Positions 36,172 to 45,203 of a stretch of DNA of 64,000 bases are shown in pieces. The notes below the pieces were generated by a model. That model was not told the DNA's origin. It did no database searches and saw nothing but the letters and a program-made list of their open reading frames with translations. Origin of the DNA: Galbibacter mesophilus (lineage in GTDB: Bacteria > Bacteroidota > Bacteroidia > Flavobacteriales > Flavobacteriaceae); NCBI RefSeq assembly GCF_023721415.1, contig NZ_JAMQVC010000001.1:1178001-1242000 (forward strand), read 5' to 3'. Position numbers and translations under genes: made by a program. The stretch's first letter is position 1. Each line of letters opens with the position of its first letter.

Positions 36172-36366
36172 TTATTCTTCCTGATCTCTTAGGTACTGCT
36201 CTTTATAAGCCGCTTTTTGCTTTGTTTTACGTTTTGCTTCTGATGGCTTTGTGTATTGTTGTCTGTCTCTAAGCTCTTGAAGTACTTTGGTGTTTCTAAA
36301 TTTTCTTTTGTAACGTTTAAGTGCTCTTTCAATACTTTCGCCTTCTTTTACTACAGTTTTTAACAT
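36172..36366 (-). CDS. rpsU: 30S ribosomal protein bS21
   Basis: A 64-residue basic protein with the bS21 core GESIERALKRYKRKF and a C-terminal KRKTKQKAAYKEQYL helix. It binds near the anti-Shine-Dalgarno region of the 30S subunit. In the Bacteroidetes ribosome this protein helps hide the anti-SD, which fits the lack of Shine-Dalgarno sequences in this window. I looked for an SD before its own start and found none (the leader ends AATTCTATCT). It stands alone between the MutS-like and MmcQ genes. Confidence 0.95.
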   Translation of the reverse strand: MLKTVVKEGESIERALKRYKRKFRNTKVLQELRDRQQYTKPSEAKRKTKQKAAYKEQYLRDQEE

Positions 36367-36491
36367 AGATAGAATTTAAATTTTTATACTAGCTACATTA
36401 TAAAAAAATTACTGAGAAAATCTGTTAAAGAAGCAATAATTTTTAGGAATTTAAGCAGAAAAGGAGTGAAGAGATTAATTTTAATAGTATT

Positions 36492-36857
36492 TTATGCTGA
36501 AAGTCCCTCTCTTACCTTCTTCGGAAGGCTTTTTACAACCAAATCGTAGGAATGATCTATTAACTCCCTTAAAAACGATGGAGAAATCTCAGGAGAGTCG
36601 GCAGCAACGGTATTCCAATGCTTTTTACTCATATGATAACCCGGACGGATGCTCTCATAATTTTCCCGTAATTCTTCCGCCCAAACGGGGTCGCATTTTA
36701 AATTGATGCTTTTATCTCCGTTTTCCCACCGCTCAAGTCCACAAAGGGCAAACATCTTACCGCCCACTTTAAAAACCAACGTTGTTTCATCAAAAGGGAA
36801 ATGTTCGGTAGCTCCTTTTTTAGATAAGCAGTATTGATAAAGCGACTCGATGTTCAT
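36492..36857 (-). CDS. MmcQ/YjbR-family protein
   Basis: A 121-residue protein with the family's features: EHFPFDETTLVFKVGGKMFAL near the N-terminus, INLKCDPVWAEELRENY in the middle, and PGYHMSKKHWNTV followed by a C-terminal helix with LIDHSYDLVVKSLPKK. The fold is CyaY-like and is sometimes described as DNA-binding, but a function has not been settled. It stands alone, followed by about 125 bases of A/T-rich DNA with no recognised feature before rpsU. Confidence 0.88.
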   Translation of the reverse strand: MNIESLYQYCLSKKGATEHFPFDETTLVFKVGGKMFALCGLERWENGDKSINLKCDPVWAEELRENYESIRPGYHMSKKHWNTVAADSPEISPSFLRELIDHSYDLVVKSLPKKVREGLSA

Positions 36858-36998
36858 TGTAAAATGCTTTTTTTACTGAAATAATTATCTGCTTTTAAAG
36901 TTAATCAATAAATAATTATCCGCAGAAATGAGGTAATGAAGTTTTGATGAAAGTTAGGAAATCGGTTGGATTGCTTAAACAGCGTTAAGACTTTAAAG

Positions 36999-37913
36999 CT
37001 AGAACACCGGAATATAAAAATCCACCACAGCCTTCTTTTCAGGGTGTTCGTTAAAGTTGTTGTGATAAATTTCAAATGGCTCGCTATCTCTTTTTTGGTA
37101 ACCATTTTCGTTCATCCAAAGAAATAGGCCGGTCCACGACTTTTCAAATTCATGCAACCCTATTTCAAAGCTCCCAACAATATGTTTTCCCGCTTCTATG
37201 GTTGCAAGTCCGATTTCTCCGTTTGTTGTCACAGGTTCATTCAGCAAAATTGATGCGCTCATTCTCACTTTTTCGGGAGCTGTTACTTTAAAACTGTCGT
37301 GATAAATGGTAATCATTTTGGTGTGTTGGTTCATTAATCCTCTATCCCCAGCCCATTTCATTATTTTTCCATAAGCGGATTCAAGGTTTTGAACTCCCAA
37401 ACTGGTAACATAAGCCACTTCCATTTTCTGGGTTTCTACAATGTCTATTTTTGCATTCATTTTAATCCATTTTTTTAGGTTCTCAATGATGCGAATGTAC
37501 TGGTCGTAATCGGGATATGCTTGTCCAATCTTGCTATTCCATTTATGGATTTTGCTAAGTCTATGGGGATATTTTTCTTTGAAGACGGTCGGACTAACCT
37601 CAAAGTATTTTTTGAAAGCTTTGGAGTATGATGAATTATCGCTAAACCCATACCTGTGCGCTATTTCGGATAGATTGCCATTTTTATGTAGTAAATCCAA
37701 CGCAGATTTTTCAAGCCTTCGTCTTTTTACGTAATCATTTAAAGTTTCGTTGGTTATGAATTTAAAAACACGATGAAAATGAAAAGGTGAGAAAAAAGCA
37801 ACTTCAGAAATATTCTTCAGGGATAAATCACCTTCCAAATTTTCATCTATAAATGCAAATACATTATTAATGCGTTGATGATAGTCTCCTTGAATTTTAT
37901 TGCTTTTATTCAA
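36999..37913 (-). CDS. AraC-family regulator with GyrI-like effector domain
   Basis: The N-terminal third holds the AraC double helix-turn-helix (LSLKNISEVAFFSPFHFHRVFKF and SEIAHRYGFSDNSSYSKAFKKYF). The C-terminal half (about residues 145-304) is a GyrI-like small-molecule-binding domain, with VETQKMEVAYVTSLG and a final KKAVVDFYIPV. This is the Rob/SoxS-type architecture of multidrug-responsive activators. No efflux gene is adjacent, so its target is unknown. It ends about 140 bases from the MmcQ gene. Confidence 0.88.
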   Translation of the reverse strand: MNKSNKIQGDYHQRINNVFAFIDENLEGDLSLKNISEVAFFSPFHFHRVFKFITNETLNDYVKRRRLEKSALDLLHKNGNLSEIAHRYGFSDNSSYSKAFKKYFEVSPTVFKEKYPHRLSKIHKWNSKIGQAYPDYDQYIRIIENLKKWIKMNAKIDIVETQKMEVAYVTSLGVQNLESAYGKIMKWAGDRGLMNQHTKMITIYHDSFKVTAPEKVRMSASILLNEPVTTNGEIGLATIEAGKHIVGSFEIGLHEFEKSWTGLFLWMNENGYQKRDSEPFEIYHNNFNEHPEKKAVVDFYIPVF

Positions 37914-37931
37914 ACTTTAAATTGATTTCAA

Positions 37932-39389
37932 CTATTCAATCTTGCCTGCTTGTCTGTTTTCTTCTCCTTGAATATTTTGAAGGGCATCACCAAGTTCTTT
38001 CCTTTTATCGCTTGCAAGTTGATTCATTTTTTCTACGATTTCTGGGTGGTTTTCAATAACATTGTTGGTTTCAGAAGAATCAACAGCCAAGTTATACAAT
38101 TCCATTTCCTCTAAATTTATGTGTTCGTAGTTTCCAGGAAGTCCGTCTTTGCCTTGTTTTTGTCCTTTCATCGTACGATAACGATGTGGGAAATACAATT
38201 TCCAATCTCCGTATCGAATGGCGTGGAGTTCATTAACTCGGTAATAATAATAGAAGGCCTCGTGAGGGGAGCTGTCGCTTTCTCCTTTTAGCACGCTCCA
38301 AACGCTTTTACCGTCAATTTTCTTTTTGGGCAAATTACTTTTAGTGATTTCCGCAATAGTTGGGAAAACATCGATGGCCATAACGGGTATACCAATTGTT
38401 TTGTTTTCCGGGATTTTATTTGGAAACCGAGCGATAAATGGCACTCTTTGTCCGCCTTCCCAAACCGTTCCTTTCCCTTCCCTAAAAGGCTGTGCCGAGC
38501 CGGAGTGATTTCCGTAGGAAAGCCAAGGACCATTATCCGAAGTAAAAATAACCAATGTGTTTTTGTCCAATCCTTCTTCTTTTAAGGTTTTAAGAATTTG
38601 ACCAACGCTCCAATCAATTTCCATGATGACATCGCCATAGAGGCCACGTTCCGATTTTCCTTTGAATTTTTCAGAAACAAATAGAGGAACGTGCGGTTGT
38701 GGATGCGGGATATAAGCAAAAAAGGGTTCTTCTTTATGCTGTTTGATAAAAGAAATAGCGCGCTCTGTAATTTGAGTCGTCAATTGCGATTGGTCGTTAA
38801 GCGTATCTATTATTTTTTCGTTTTCGTATAACGGAAGCGGATCAAAATTGAATTCTGTTCCCTGTTTGGGGTGGTTTGGCCACATATCGTTGGAATATGG
38901 AATACCAAAATACGTATCAAAGCCCTGTTTGGTAGGCATAAATTTTTCATGGTCACCCAAATGCCACTTCCCAAAAATCCCTGTTTTATAGCCTTTTTCT
39001 TTTAGCATTTCCGCCAAAGTGGTCTCCTCAAGATTTAGTCCAATTTTAGCGTCGGGCATAAGCGCATTGTGAATACCAATTCTGTTAGGGTAACAACCCG
39101 TTAAATAACTAGCACGGGATGCCGAGCAAATAGGCTGGGTTGTGAAAAAATCCGTAAGTCGAACCCCTTCTTTAGCCATTTGGTCGAGGTTGGGTGTTTT
39201 AATATCGGGAGAGCCGAAACAGCCAACATCTTCGTATCCTTGGTCATCGGTGATGATGAGTACAACATTGGGTTGTTTGGTTTCTTTTTCAATATTGTTT
39301 TCCGAGCTTTTTGCGTTTTCTTTACAGGAAATAAAAAAGACCAAAAAACCGACAAAAAGGAGCCTATGGAGTGTGTTTACATGCTTCAT
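37932..39389 (-). CDS. Sulfatase lipoprotein (arylsulfatase family)
   Basis: A lipoprotein signal with a lipobox (FLVFFISCKEN) leads into a type I sulfatase. VLIITDDQGYEDVGCFG has the metal-binding aspartates, and CSASRASYLTGCYPNRIG has the Cys that becomes formylglycine (C-x-A-S-R). GKWHLGD, VIFTSDNGPWLSYGNH and PHPQPHVPLF are also present. It probably removes sulfate esters from marine polysaccharide. The ATG at 39389 (MKHVNTLHRL) is chosen; an in-frame ATG exists at 39401. No SusC/D pair is adjacent. Confidence 0.9.
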   Translation of the reverse strand: MKHVNTLHRLLFVGFLVFFISCKENAKSSENNIEKETKQPNVVLIITDDQGYEDVGCFGSPDIKTPNLDQMAKEGVRLTDFFTTQPICSASRASYLTGCYPNRIGIHNALMPDAKIGLNLEETTLAEMLKEKGYKTGIFGKWHLGDHEKFMPTKQGFDTYFGIPYSNDMWPNHPKQGTEFNFDPLPLYENEKIIDTLNDQSQLTTQITERAISFIKQHKEEPFFAYIPHPQPHVPLFVSEKFKGKSERGLYGDVIMEIDWSVGQILKTLKEEGLDKNTLVIFTSDNGPWLSYGNHSGSAQPFREGKGTVWEGGQRVPFIARFPNKIPENKTIGIPVMAIDVFPTIAEITKSNLPKKKIDGKSVWSVLKGESDSSPHEAFYYYYRVNELHAIRYGDWKLYFPHRYRTMKGQKQGKDGLPGNYEHINLEEMELYNLAVDSSETNNVIENHPEIVEKMNQLASDKRKELGDALQNIQGEENRQAGKIE

Positions 39390-39450
39390 AAAAACAAACA
39401 TAGCTTAAAAACCAAAGGTTTAAAAGCTATGTTTAAATATTTTATGTTAT

Positions 39451-39612
39451 TGAAGTGGTTTAAACTTTTTTCATTCGTTAAAAAATTACTCTTTTCCGCC
39501 TATTTTTCGTCTTTTTTTCGGTCCGTAGCGCTGCTATGTAACTCAAAAAAGCCATCAAATAGCCATAAAACACCTAATTTTCACTAGAAAGCGAAAAGTT
39601 TAAACCACTTCA
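39451..39612. mobile_element. MITE-like element with 19-bp perfect terminal inverted repeats
   Basis: TGAAGTGGTTTAAACTTTT (39451-39469) and its exact reverse complement (39594-39612) enclose 124 bases with no coding potential. If the ends are taken one base inside, at 39452 and 39611, the element is flanked by ATT on both sides (39449-39451 and 39612-39614), a possible 3-bp target duplication. No transposase is present, so it would depend on one elsewhere. A long hairpin of another origin is the alternative. Confidence 0.55.
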
Positions 39613-39623
39613 TTGATAAAATT

Positions 39624-40670
39624 CTATACATCATCGTAATCAATTGCGATTGTGTCTGTTGTGGGGTGCGCTTGGCAAGTTAAAATAAGTCCTTCAGCAA
39701 TTTCACTATCGGTTAGAATTTGGTTTTTCACCATCTCCACTTTCCCTTCCGTAAGTCGGGCAACACAACTGCTGCAAATTCCACCTTGGCAAGAATAAGG
39801 AGCATCAAGGTCTCTATCCAAAACAGCATCCAACACACGTTGTTTTCTGTCCATGATGATTTCGGTTTCCTCGTCGTCTATTAAAACTTTCACTTTGGTT
39901 TTGCCTTCTTCAACCGTTTCGGGTGCCGAGTGGTCATCAGAAGTGGTAAAATGTTCAATATGAATTTTATCTTCGGAAATATTGTTGTCTTCCAAAGTAG
40001 CTTTTACAGTTTCAATCATGGCTTCCGGACCGCAAATGTAAAACGCGTCAAAAGGAGTTTCTTTGTGTTTATTCTTTAAAATAAAATTGATGGTGGATTT
40101 CTCGATTCTTCCAAATAAAGCACCTTCTTCTTCAGCTTGACTGTAAACAAATTGCGCACTGAACCTGTTGGGATATTCTTTTAGTAAATCGGTTAAATCT
40201 TTATGGAACATGGTTTCTTCCAAAGACTTGTTTCCGTAAACCAATAAAAAGTTTTTGTTGGTATTTTTAAGTGCTTCTTTAGCAATACTCATAATAGGGG
40301 TAATACCACTTCCAGCAACAAAAGCAGCAAGGTTTTCCCCTTTTTGGTTTTCTGGTTGAAAAGTGAATCGGCCTTCTGGCGGGTGGACTTCAAAAGTGTC
40401 GCCGACCTGTATACTCTGAGCAAATTTTGAAAAAGTACCACTTGGCATTTCTTTTATCCCTACTGAAATACCTTTGTCTTTCTTAGCGGAGCAAATGGAA
40501 TACGAACGACGCAGTTCTTTACCATCTATTTCCTTTTTAATAGTAATGTATTGGCCTGGTATAAATGTAAATGCTTCTGAAAGTTCATTAGGAATTCCGA
40601 AAGTGATTACTATGGCTTTTGGTGTTATTTTGTTTACGGATGCTACTTTAAGCAAATGAAAATGAGTCAT
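39624..40670 (-). CDS. Ferredoxin--NADP reductase-type oxidoreductase (PaaE-like)
   Basis: Three domains are visible. An FAD-binding barrel has PGQYITIKKEIDGKELRRSYSICSA; an NAD(P)-binding domain has AAFVAGSGITPIMSIAKEAL and YICGPEAMIETVKATL; and a C-terminal plant-type [2Fe-2S] domain has SCQGGICSSC with a later LTCQAHP. This is the architecture of the reductase subunit of phenylacetyl-CoA epoxidase and of related Hmp-like reductases. The paaABCD genes are not in the window. The ATG at 40670 (MTHFHLLKV) is chosen over 40688 because an exact -7 element ends only 16 bases upstream. Confidence 0.88.
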   Translation of the reverse strand: MTHFHLLKVASVNKITPKAIVITFGIPNELSEAFTFIPGQYITIKKEIDGKELRRSYSICSAKKDKGISVGIKEMPSGTFSKFAQSIQVGDTFEVHPPEGRFTFQPENQKGENLAAFVAGSGITPIMSIAKEALKNTNKNFLLVYGNKSLEETMFHKDLTDLLKEYPNRFSAQFVYSQAEEEGALFGRIEKSTINFILKNKHKETPFDAFYICGPEAMIETVKATLEDNNISEDKIHIEHFTTSDDHSAPETVEEGKTKVKVLIDDEETEIIMDRKQRVLDAVLDRDLDAPYSCQGGICSSCVARLTEGKVEMVKNQILTDSEIAEGLILTCQAHPTTDTIAIDYDDV

Positions 40671-40685
40671 CAAAAAAATTTTTCG

Positions 40686-40693
40686 CAAAAATA
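40686..40693 (-). promoter_or_regulatory. -7 promoter element for the PaaE-like gene
   Basis: On the minus strand this reads TATTTTTG, an exact match to TAnnTTTG. It overlaps the alternative start at 40688, so the downstream ATG at 40670 is the likely start and the mRNA is almost leaderless. Confidence 0.55.
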
Positions 40694-40864
40694 GACATTG
40701 ATTTGAGGATATAAAATGATTATGAAAATTTTATAAGTCAAATAATTCTAAGATGAGCCGCTATTTTAGAGTCTTTTAACAAATAGGGTAAAAGATTGAT
40801 AATATTGTATAAGCGAAAAGCGATGTGAGAAATTATCTTTATGGGATACTAAACTATTTTGTAA

Positions 40865-41857
40865 ATGAAATACTTACGATTTTTCCTGATGCTTTTATAC
40901 AGTATCGGTATGCAATCCCAATCCCCTGTAAATAAAAATGCTACTCCGGAAGCAAAAGCGTTGCTAGCATATATTTATTCTTTGGAAGACAAGATTATTT
41001 CCGGTCAGCATACTTACAATCATCAACCCACAGAATTCTACGATTTGGCGAGATCAATTTCAGGTAAAAACCCAGCTATTTGGGGTTCCGATTTTTACTG
41101 GTCTGCCAAGGAAGATCCAGGAAAACGTGTAGTAGAAACCGCCAAGAAAATGCATAATAACGGAGCGATAATTACTTTAATGTGGCATGTAGGAAAACCT
41201 ACTGACGATCCTCCCTTTAGATGGAAAACCAGTACGCAAGGAGAACTTAGTGATGCTGAATGGCAAGAATTGATAACGCCGGGAACGAATCTTTTTAAAC
41301 GTTGGGAAAAACAAGTAGACCACGTTGCAGGTTATTTAAAGGAATTGCAAAAGGCGAACATTCCCATTTTATGGCGACCTTATCACGAGATGAATGGTGT
41401 TTGGTTTTGGTGGGGCGATAAAAAAGGTGGAAAAGGCTACGCCCAGCTTTGGAAAAATCTGTACGAAAGGTTGGTGAACCATCATAAACTAAATAATTTG
41501 CTTTGGGTGTGGAATGCCAACGGTCCGCGCGATATTCCCAATGATCAAGCATATGATTATCATCATTATTATCCAGGACATGAATACGTAGATATTTTAG
41601 CGACCGATGTCTATCATTTCGATTACGAACAAAAGGACTACCAGCAATTATTGAATTTAGCTAATGGAAAGCCAATCGCCCTCGGCGAAGTGGGGGAGTT
41701 GCCTAAGCCCGATATTTTAGAGGCACAGCCCAAATGGTCTTGGTTTATGGTATGGTCTAATTGGATTGAAAAAGCCAATACCAAAGAAAGGGTACAAGAA
41801 GTTTACAACCGTGCAGAAACAATTAGCAGGGATGATTTACCAGCTCTTTTTGATTGA
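40865..41857 (+). CDS. Glycoside hydrolase family 26, beta-mannanase-like
   Basis: A signal peptide (residues 1-18, ending GMQSQ) precedes a 310-residue GH26 domain. It has IISGQHTYNHQ, IWGSDFYWS, MWHVGKP, the acid/base glutamate in LWRPYHEMNGVWFWWG (Glu175), and the nucleophile region IALGEVGELPK (Glu275). It should cleave beta-1,4-mannan outside the cytoplasm. No carbohydrate-binding or sorting domain is attached. The sulfatase and the PL-like gene at the end of the window point the same way, towards polysaccharide use. Confidence 0.9.
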   Translation: MKYLRFFLMLLYSIGMQSQSPVNKNATPEAKALLAYIYSLEDKIISGQHTYNHQPTEFYDLARSISGKNPAIWGSDFYWSAKEDPGKRVVETAKKMHNNGAIITLMWHVGKPTDDPPFRWKTSTQGELSDAEWQELITPGTNLFKRWEKQVDHVAGYLKELQKANIPILWRPYHEMNGVWFWWGDKKGGKGYAQLWKNLYERLVNHHKLNNLLWVWNANGPRDIPNDQAYDYHHYYPGHEYVDILATDVYHFDYEQKDYQQLLNLANGKPIALGEVGELPKPDILEAQPKWSWFMVWSNWIEKANTKERVQEVYNRAETISRDDLPALFD

Positions 41858-41962
41858 TTTTTATGTTCCGATAGCACGAGATTTTCTAAACATCGCTTAA
41901 AACTTGTAACATTTTCTTACTTTAATACACTCATACAGATGCATTAACCAACAATTCTTTTT

Positions 41963-43435
41963 ATGTTAAAGCATTTCTTTTCACTGCAATGGAAATCTTT
42001 TTTTAGGTCGGCTTCTTTTTCCACCAATTTGGGTATGAAAATCCTTATGGGTTTTATCGCTCTTTATTTAATAGCTACATTTTCAATATTGGGTGGAGCG
42101 GCATATTATTTAATTGAAGAAAAGTTGCAGTTGAACGCCTTAGAAGTGGTAAGTAGAATTTTAATTTATTACTTGGTTGGCGATTTACTCTTTCGGTACA
42201 TGCTTCAAAAAATGCCGGTGGTAAATATTAAACCTTTGCTCTATTTACCGTTTAAAAAAGGTAAAATAGTGCATTTCAGTCTTTGGAAAACTGTTTTCTC
42301 GTTTTTTAATATCATTCATGCTTTCTTTTTTGTTCCTTTTTGCGTGGTTTTGATAAGCAATGGTTATGAACCTTTGCAAGTGATTACGTGGTTTTTGGGT
42401 ATTTACATGCTTTTGTATTGCAATAATTTCATCAATATATTTTTAAATGGGGTTAATGCTTTTTTAGGCGTGGTATTTGGCTGCATAATCATTTTGGGGA
42501 CATTACAATATTATGGGATTTTTGATATCACCTTGTACACGGGACCTGTTTTTCAACTTTTCTACGGAGTGCCTTACACTGTTTTGGCGCCTATATTATT
42601 GCTGATAGTATTGTATTATGTGGCTTTTTCATACTTCAGAAAAAATTTATACCTCGATGCTGGATTGGCAAGCAAACATCAAGAGGCTAAAGCAGAAGAT
42701 TTAGATTGGCTTAACAGGTTTGGAAGTATTTCTGTGTTTCTTAAAAATGATATCAAGCTCATTAAAAGAAACAAGCGTTCAAAAACATCTGTATTTATGA
42801 GCTTCCTTTTTATTTTTTATGGATTGTTATTTTTTACGGGAGCTTTGGAAGTCTATCAAGGAGCGCCTTGGCGTATTTTTGCTGCCATTTTTGTTACTGG
42901 GGGCTTTCTTTTCAGCTTTGGTCAGTTTGTGCCTAGTTGGGACAGTGCATATTACCCGCTAATGATGAGTCAGAATATTCGTTATCGGGATTACCTCAAT
43001 GCAAAATGGTGGCTTTTGGTTATGGCAACTATTGTTACTACCATTTTGGCGACTTTTTATATTTATTACGGCTGGGAGGTGTATTTGGCGATTGTTGTGG
43101 GTGCCATTTACAACATCGGAGTAAATTCCCACATGGTTCTGTGGGGTGGAGCTTACGTAAAAACGCCCATCGACCTTACCACAAATAAAAAAGCATTTGG
43201 CGATGCACAGGCTTTTAATGCAAAGACATTGCTGCTTATGTTGCCAAAATTGGTGTTACCAGTGCTATTATATGCCGCAGGCCATTATACCGTTTGTCCG
43301 TTTTTAGGGTATTTGCTGGTGGTACTCACGGGAATATTAGGATTTGCCTTTAAAGAGAAGGTATTCAATAAAATAGAAAAGGTGTATAAAACTGAAAAGT
43401 ATAAAACATTGGCCGCCTACAAACAAAAAAATTAG
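41963..43435 (+). CDS. DUF5687-type membrane protein, ABC-exporter permease
   Basis: A 490-residue protein with about ten hydrophobic segments, starting with the conserved-looking MLKHFFSLQWKSFFRSASFS. A cytoplasmic segment (KHQEAKAEDLDWLNRFGSISVFLKNDIKLIKRNKR) separates the two halves. It ends 3 bases before the ATPase gene, so the two form a permease/ATPase pair. I place it with the DUF5687 permeases of Bacteroidetes from memory. Its substrate is unknown. Confidence 0.75.
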   Translation: MLKHFFSLQWKSFFRSASFSTNLGMKILMGFIALYLIATFSILGGAAYYLIEEKLQLNALEVVSRILIYYLVGDLLFRYMLQKMPVVNIKPLLYLPFKKGKIVHFSLWKTVFSFFNIIHAFFFVPFCVVLISNGYEPLQVITWFLGIYMLLYCNNFINIFLNGVNAFLGVVFGCIIILGTLQYYGIFDITLYTGPVFQLFYGVPYTVLAPILLLIVLYYVAFSYFRKNLYLDAGLASKHQEAKAEDLDWLNRFGSISVFLKNDIKLIKRNKRSKTSVFMSFLFIFYGLLFFTGALEVYQGAPWRIFAAIFVTGGFLFSFGQFVPSWDSAYYPLMMSQNIRYRDYLNAKWWLLVMATIVTTILATFYIYYGWEVYLAIVVGAIYNIGVNSHMVLWGGAYVKTPIDLTTNKKAFGDAQAFNAKTLLLMLPKLVLPVLLYAAGHYTVCPFLGYLLVVLTGILGFAFKEKVFNKIEKVYKTEKYKTLAAYKQKN

Positions 43436-43438
43436 ATT

Positions 43439-44173
43439 ATGATAACAGTAGAAAATCTTTCAAAAACATATAATGGGAACATGGTTTTGTCTATAGAAAA
43501 CCTTGAAATCCCAAACGGACAAATATTCGGATTGGTAGGTAATAACGGAGCTGGAAAAACCACACTTTTCAGTTTGCTTCTCGATTTAATCCAACCGAGC
43601 TCTGGTTTCGTAAAAAATAACGATGTACAAGTAAATGCCAGTGAAAACTGGAAGCCTTTCACAGCAGCTTTTATAGATGAAACCTTTTTGATTGGCTATC
43701 TAACTCCAGAAGAATACTTCTATTTCATTGGAGAACTACGGGGTTTAAACAAAGAAGATGTAAATGTTTTTCTGAAGGATTATGAAGAGTTCTTCCACGG
43801 CGAAATTCTAGGTGGAAAGAAGTATTTGAGGGATTTATCGAAAGGAAATCAGAAGAAAGTGGGGATTGTAGCTGCTTTTATCGGGAAGCCAAAAGTGATT
43901 ATTCTAGATGAACCTTTTGCCAATTTAGACCCTTCAACACAATTCCGATTGAAAAAACTTATCAAAAACTTTAAAGACGAGCCGGAGGTGACCGTTCTTA
44001 TTTCCAGTCACGATTTGTTACATGTTACCGAAGTCTGTGAACGTATTGTAGTGCTGGAAAAAGGGAAGACGGTTAAAGACATACAAACTTCCGAAGCCAC
44101 TTTAAAAGAGTTGGAAACCTTTTTTTCTGAGGAGATTTTAAGCGATGCTGCTCAAATTCCGGTGAGCGAATAG
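43439..44173 (+). CDS. ABC transporter ATP-binding protein
   Basis: A 244-residue ATPase with Walker A GLVGNNGAGKTTLFSLLL (about residues 31-48), a signature motif that reads LSKGNQKKVG rather than LSGGQ, Walker B KVIILDEPFANLDP, and the switch histidine in ISSHDLLHVTE. It energises the membrane protein encoded 3 bases upstream. Exporters of this two-gene form often act on lipids, peptides or drugs; here nothing indicates which. Confidence 0.92.
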   Translation: MITVENLSKTYNGNMVLSIENLEIPNGQIFGLVGNNGAGKTTLFSLLLDLIQPSSGFVKNNDVQVNASENWKPFTAAFIDETFLIGYLTPEEYFYFIGELRGLNKEDVNVFLKDYEEFFHGEILGGKKYLRDLSKGNQKKVGIVAAFIGKPKVIILDEPFANLDPSTQFRLKKLIKNFKDEPEVTVLISSHDLLHVTEVCERIVVLEKGKTVKDIQTSEATLKELETFFSEEILSDAAQIPVSE

Positions 44174-44179
44174 CTTTAT

Positions 44180-45031
44180 ATGAAGCATATTTTAATTTTT
44201 ACCACCTTCTTTTTTGTTTTTGGAAATACTGTCGTTGCCCAAAGAACTATTGAAGGAAAAGTAATCGATTCAGAAACAAAAAAGGCAATTCCGTATGTAA
44301 ACGTCGGAATAGAAAACAAAAATTTCGGAACTATTTCAAAGGAAGACGGAAGTTTCAGTTTGAAGATTAAAAGTGAGCTGATAGATGAAAATCCAACAGT
44401 GGTTTTCTCCAGTTTGGGTTATAAAACACAGAAAATTCCAACACATGTTATTGAAGAAAGCAATATTGTAAGCATGTCTCCGGAGGCCATTCAGCTTGAA
44501 GAAGTGATTGTAGATACAAGAAAAAAGCGATGGAAAAAGAAGAAACTGGGCGGCTACCGAACATCGATATTCAATACAGGGGAAGCGAATACAGATGCGT
44601 ACGGAGTTGGAAAGGAGTACGGACTTAAAATTCATCATCCAGGGGTAGATTATCGAATTGAAAAAGTAAATTTCATGCTTTCGGAAAATACAATCGACAG
44701 CGTTTTGTTCCGAATTAATATGTACACCTTTTCAAAAGAAAACAAACTTGTAAAATCCATCCTAAAGGAACCGCTTTTTGTAAAAAGCTATAAAAATGAT
44801 GAATTGATAAGTATAGATGTTTCCGAAAGGAAGTTGGAGATAGAACAAGATATGGTAGTAGCAATTGAACCGGTGCGGCTTTGGTATAAATCTCAAGAAG
44901 ATAATCAATTGTTCTATCAACAAACAAAGCAAAAATCAACTACTTTTTTGAGAAGTTCAAGCGCTTCGGGATGGACAAAAAATGAACTTCCTCCATTCGC
45001 TATTTTTTTAGATATTAAGTATTATAAATAG
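44180..45031 (+). CDS. Secreted CarboxypepD_reg-like domain protein
   Basis: A signal peptide (residues 1-20, ending NTVVAQ) is followed by the beta-sandwich domain common to TonB-receptor plugs and other envelope proteins (RTIEGKVIDSETKKAIPYVNVGIENKNFG, about residues 21-50). A C-terminal region of about 190 residues is not recognised. It begins 6 bases after the ATPase gene, so it is probably cotranscribed with the exporter. It may be an outer-membrane-linked or periplasmic partner, which is inference from position. Confidence 0.75.
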   Translation: MKHILIFTTFFFVFGNTVVAQRTIEGKVIDSETKKAIPYVNVGIENKNFGTISKEDGSFSLKIKSELIDENPTVVFSSLGYKTQKIPTHVIEESNIVSMSPEAIQLEEVIVDTRKKRWKKKKLGGYRTSIFNTGEANTDAYGVGKEYGLKIHHPGVDYRIEKVNFMLSENTIDSVLFRINMYTFSKENKLVKSILKEPLFVKSYKNDELISIDVSERKLEIEQDMVVAIEPVRLWYKSQEDNQLFYQQTKQKSTTFLRSSSASGWTKNELPPFAIFLDIKYYK

Positions 45032-45203
45032 AAGCGAAAAACGGATTACTTAAACTTCAACAAGTAATATTTTCACTTTCGCGATGCGCTTTTTTAACAT
45101 TAATCAACTTCAGAAATAGCAAGAATCAAAAAATAATGTATTTTTACCTCGTTTCGGCAATAAATAACTAACTTCAAAGTTACTATTGAAATAAACCTAG
45201 GTT

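Noticed and set aside
36367-36400. Autoregulatory Shine-Dalgarno sequence expected ahead of rpsU
   Set aside because: I expected a strong SD ahead of bS21 because of its role in Bacteroidetes ribosomes, but the leader is A/T-rich without AGGAGG.
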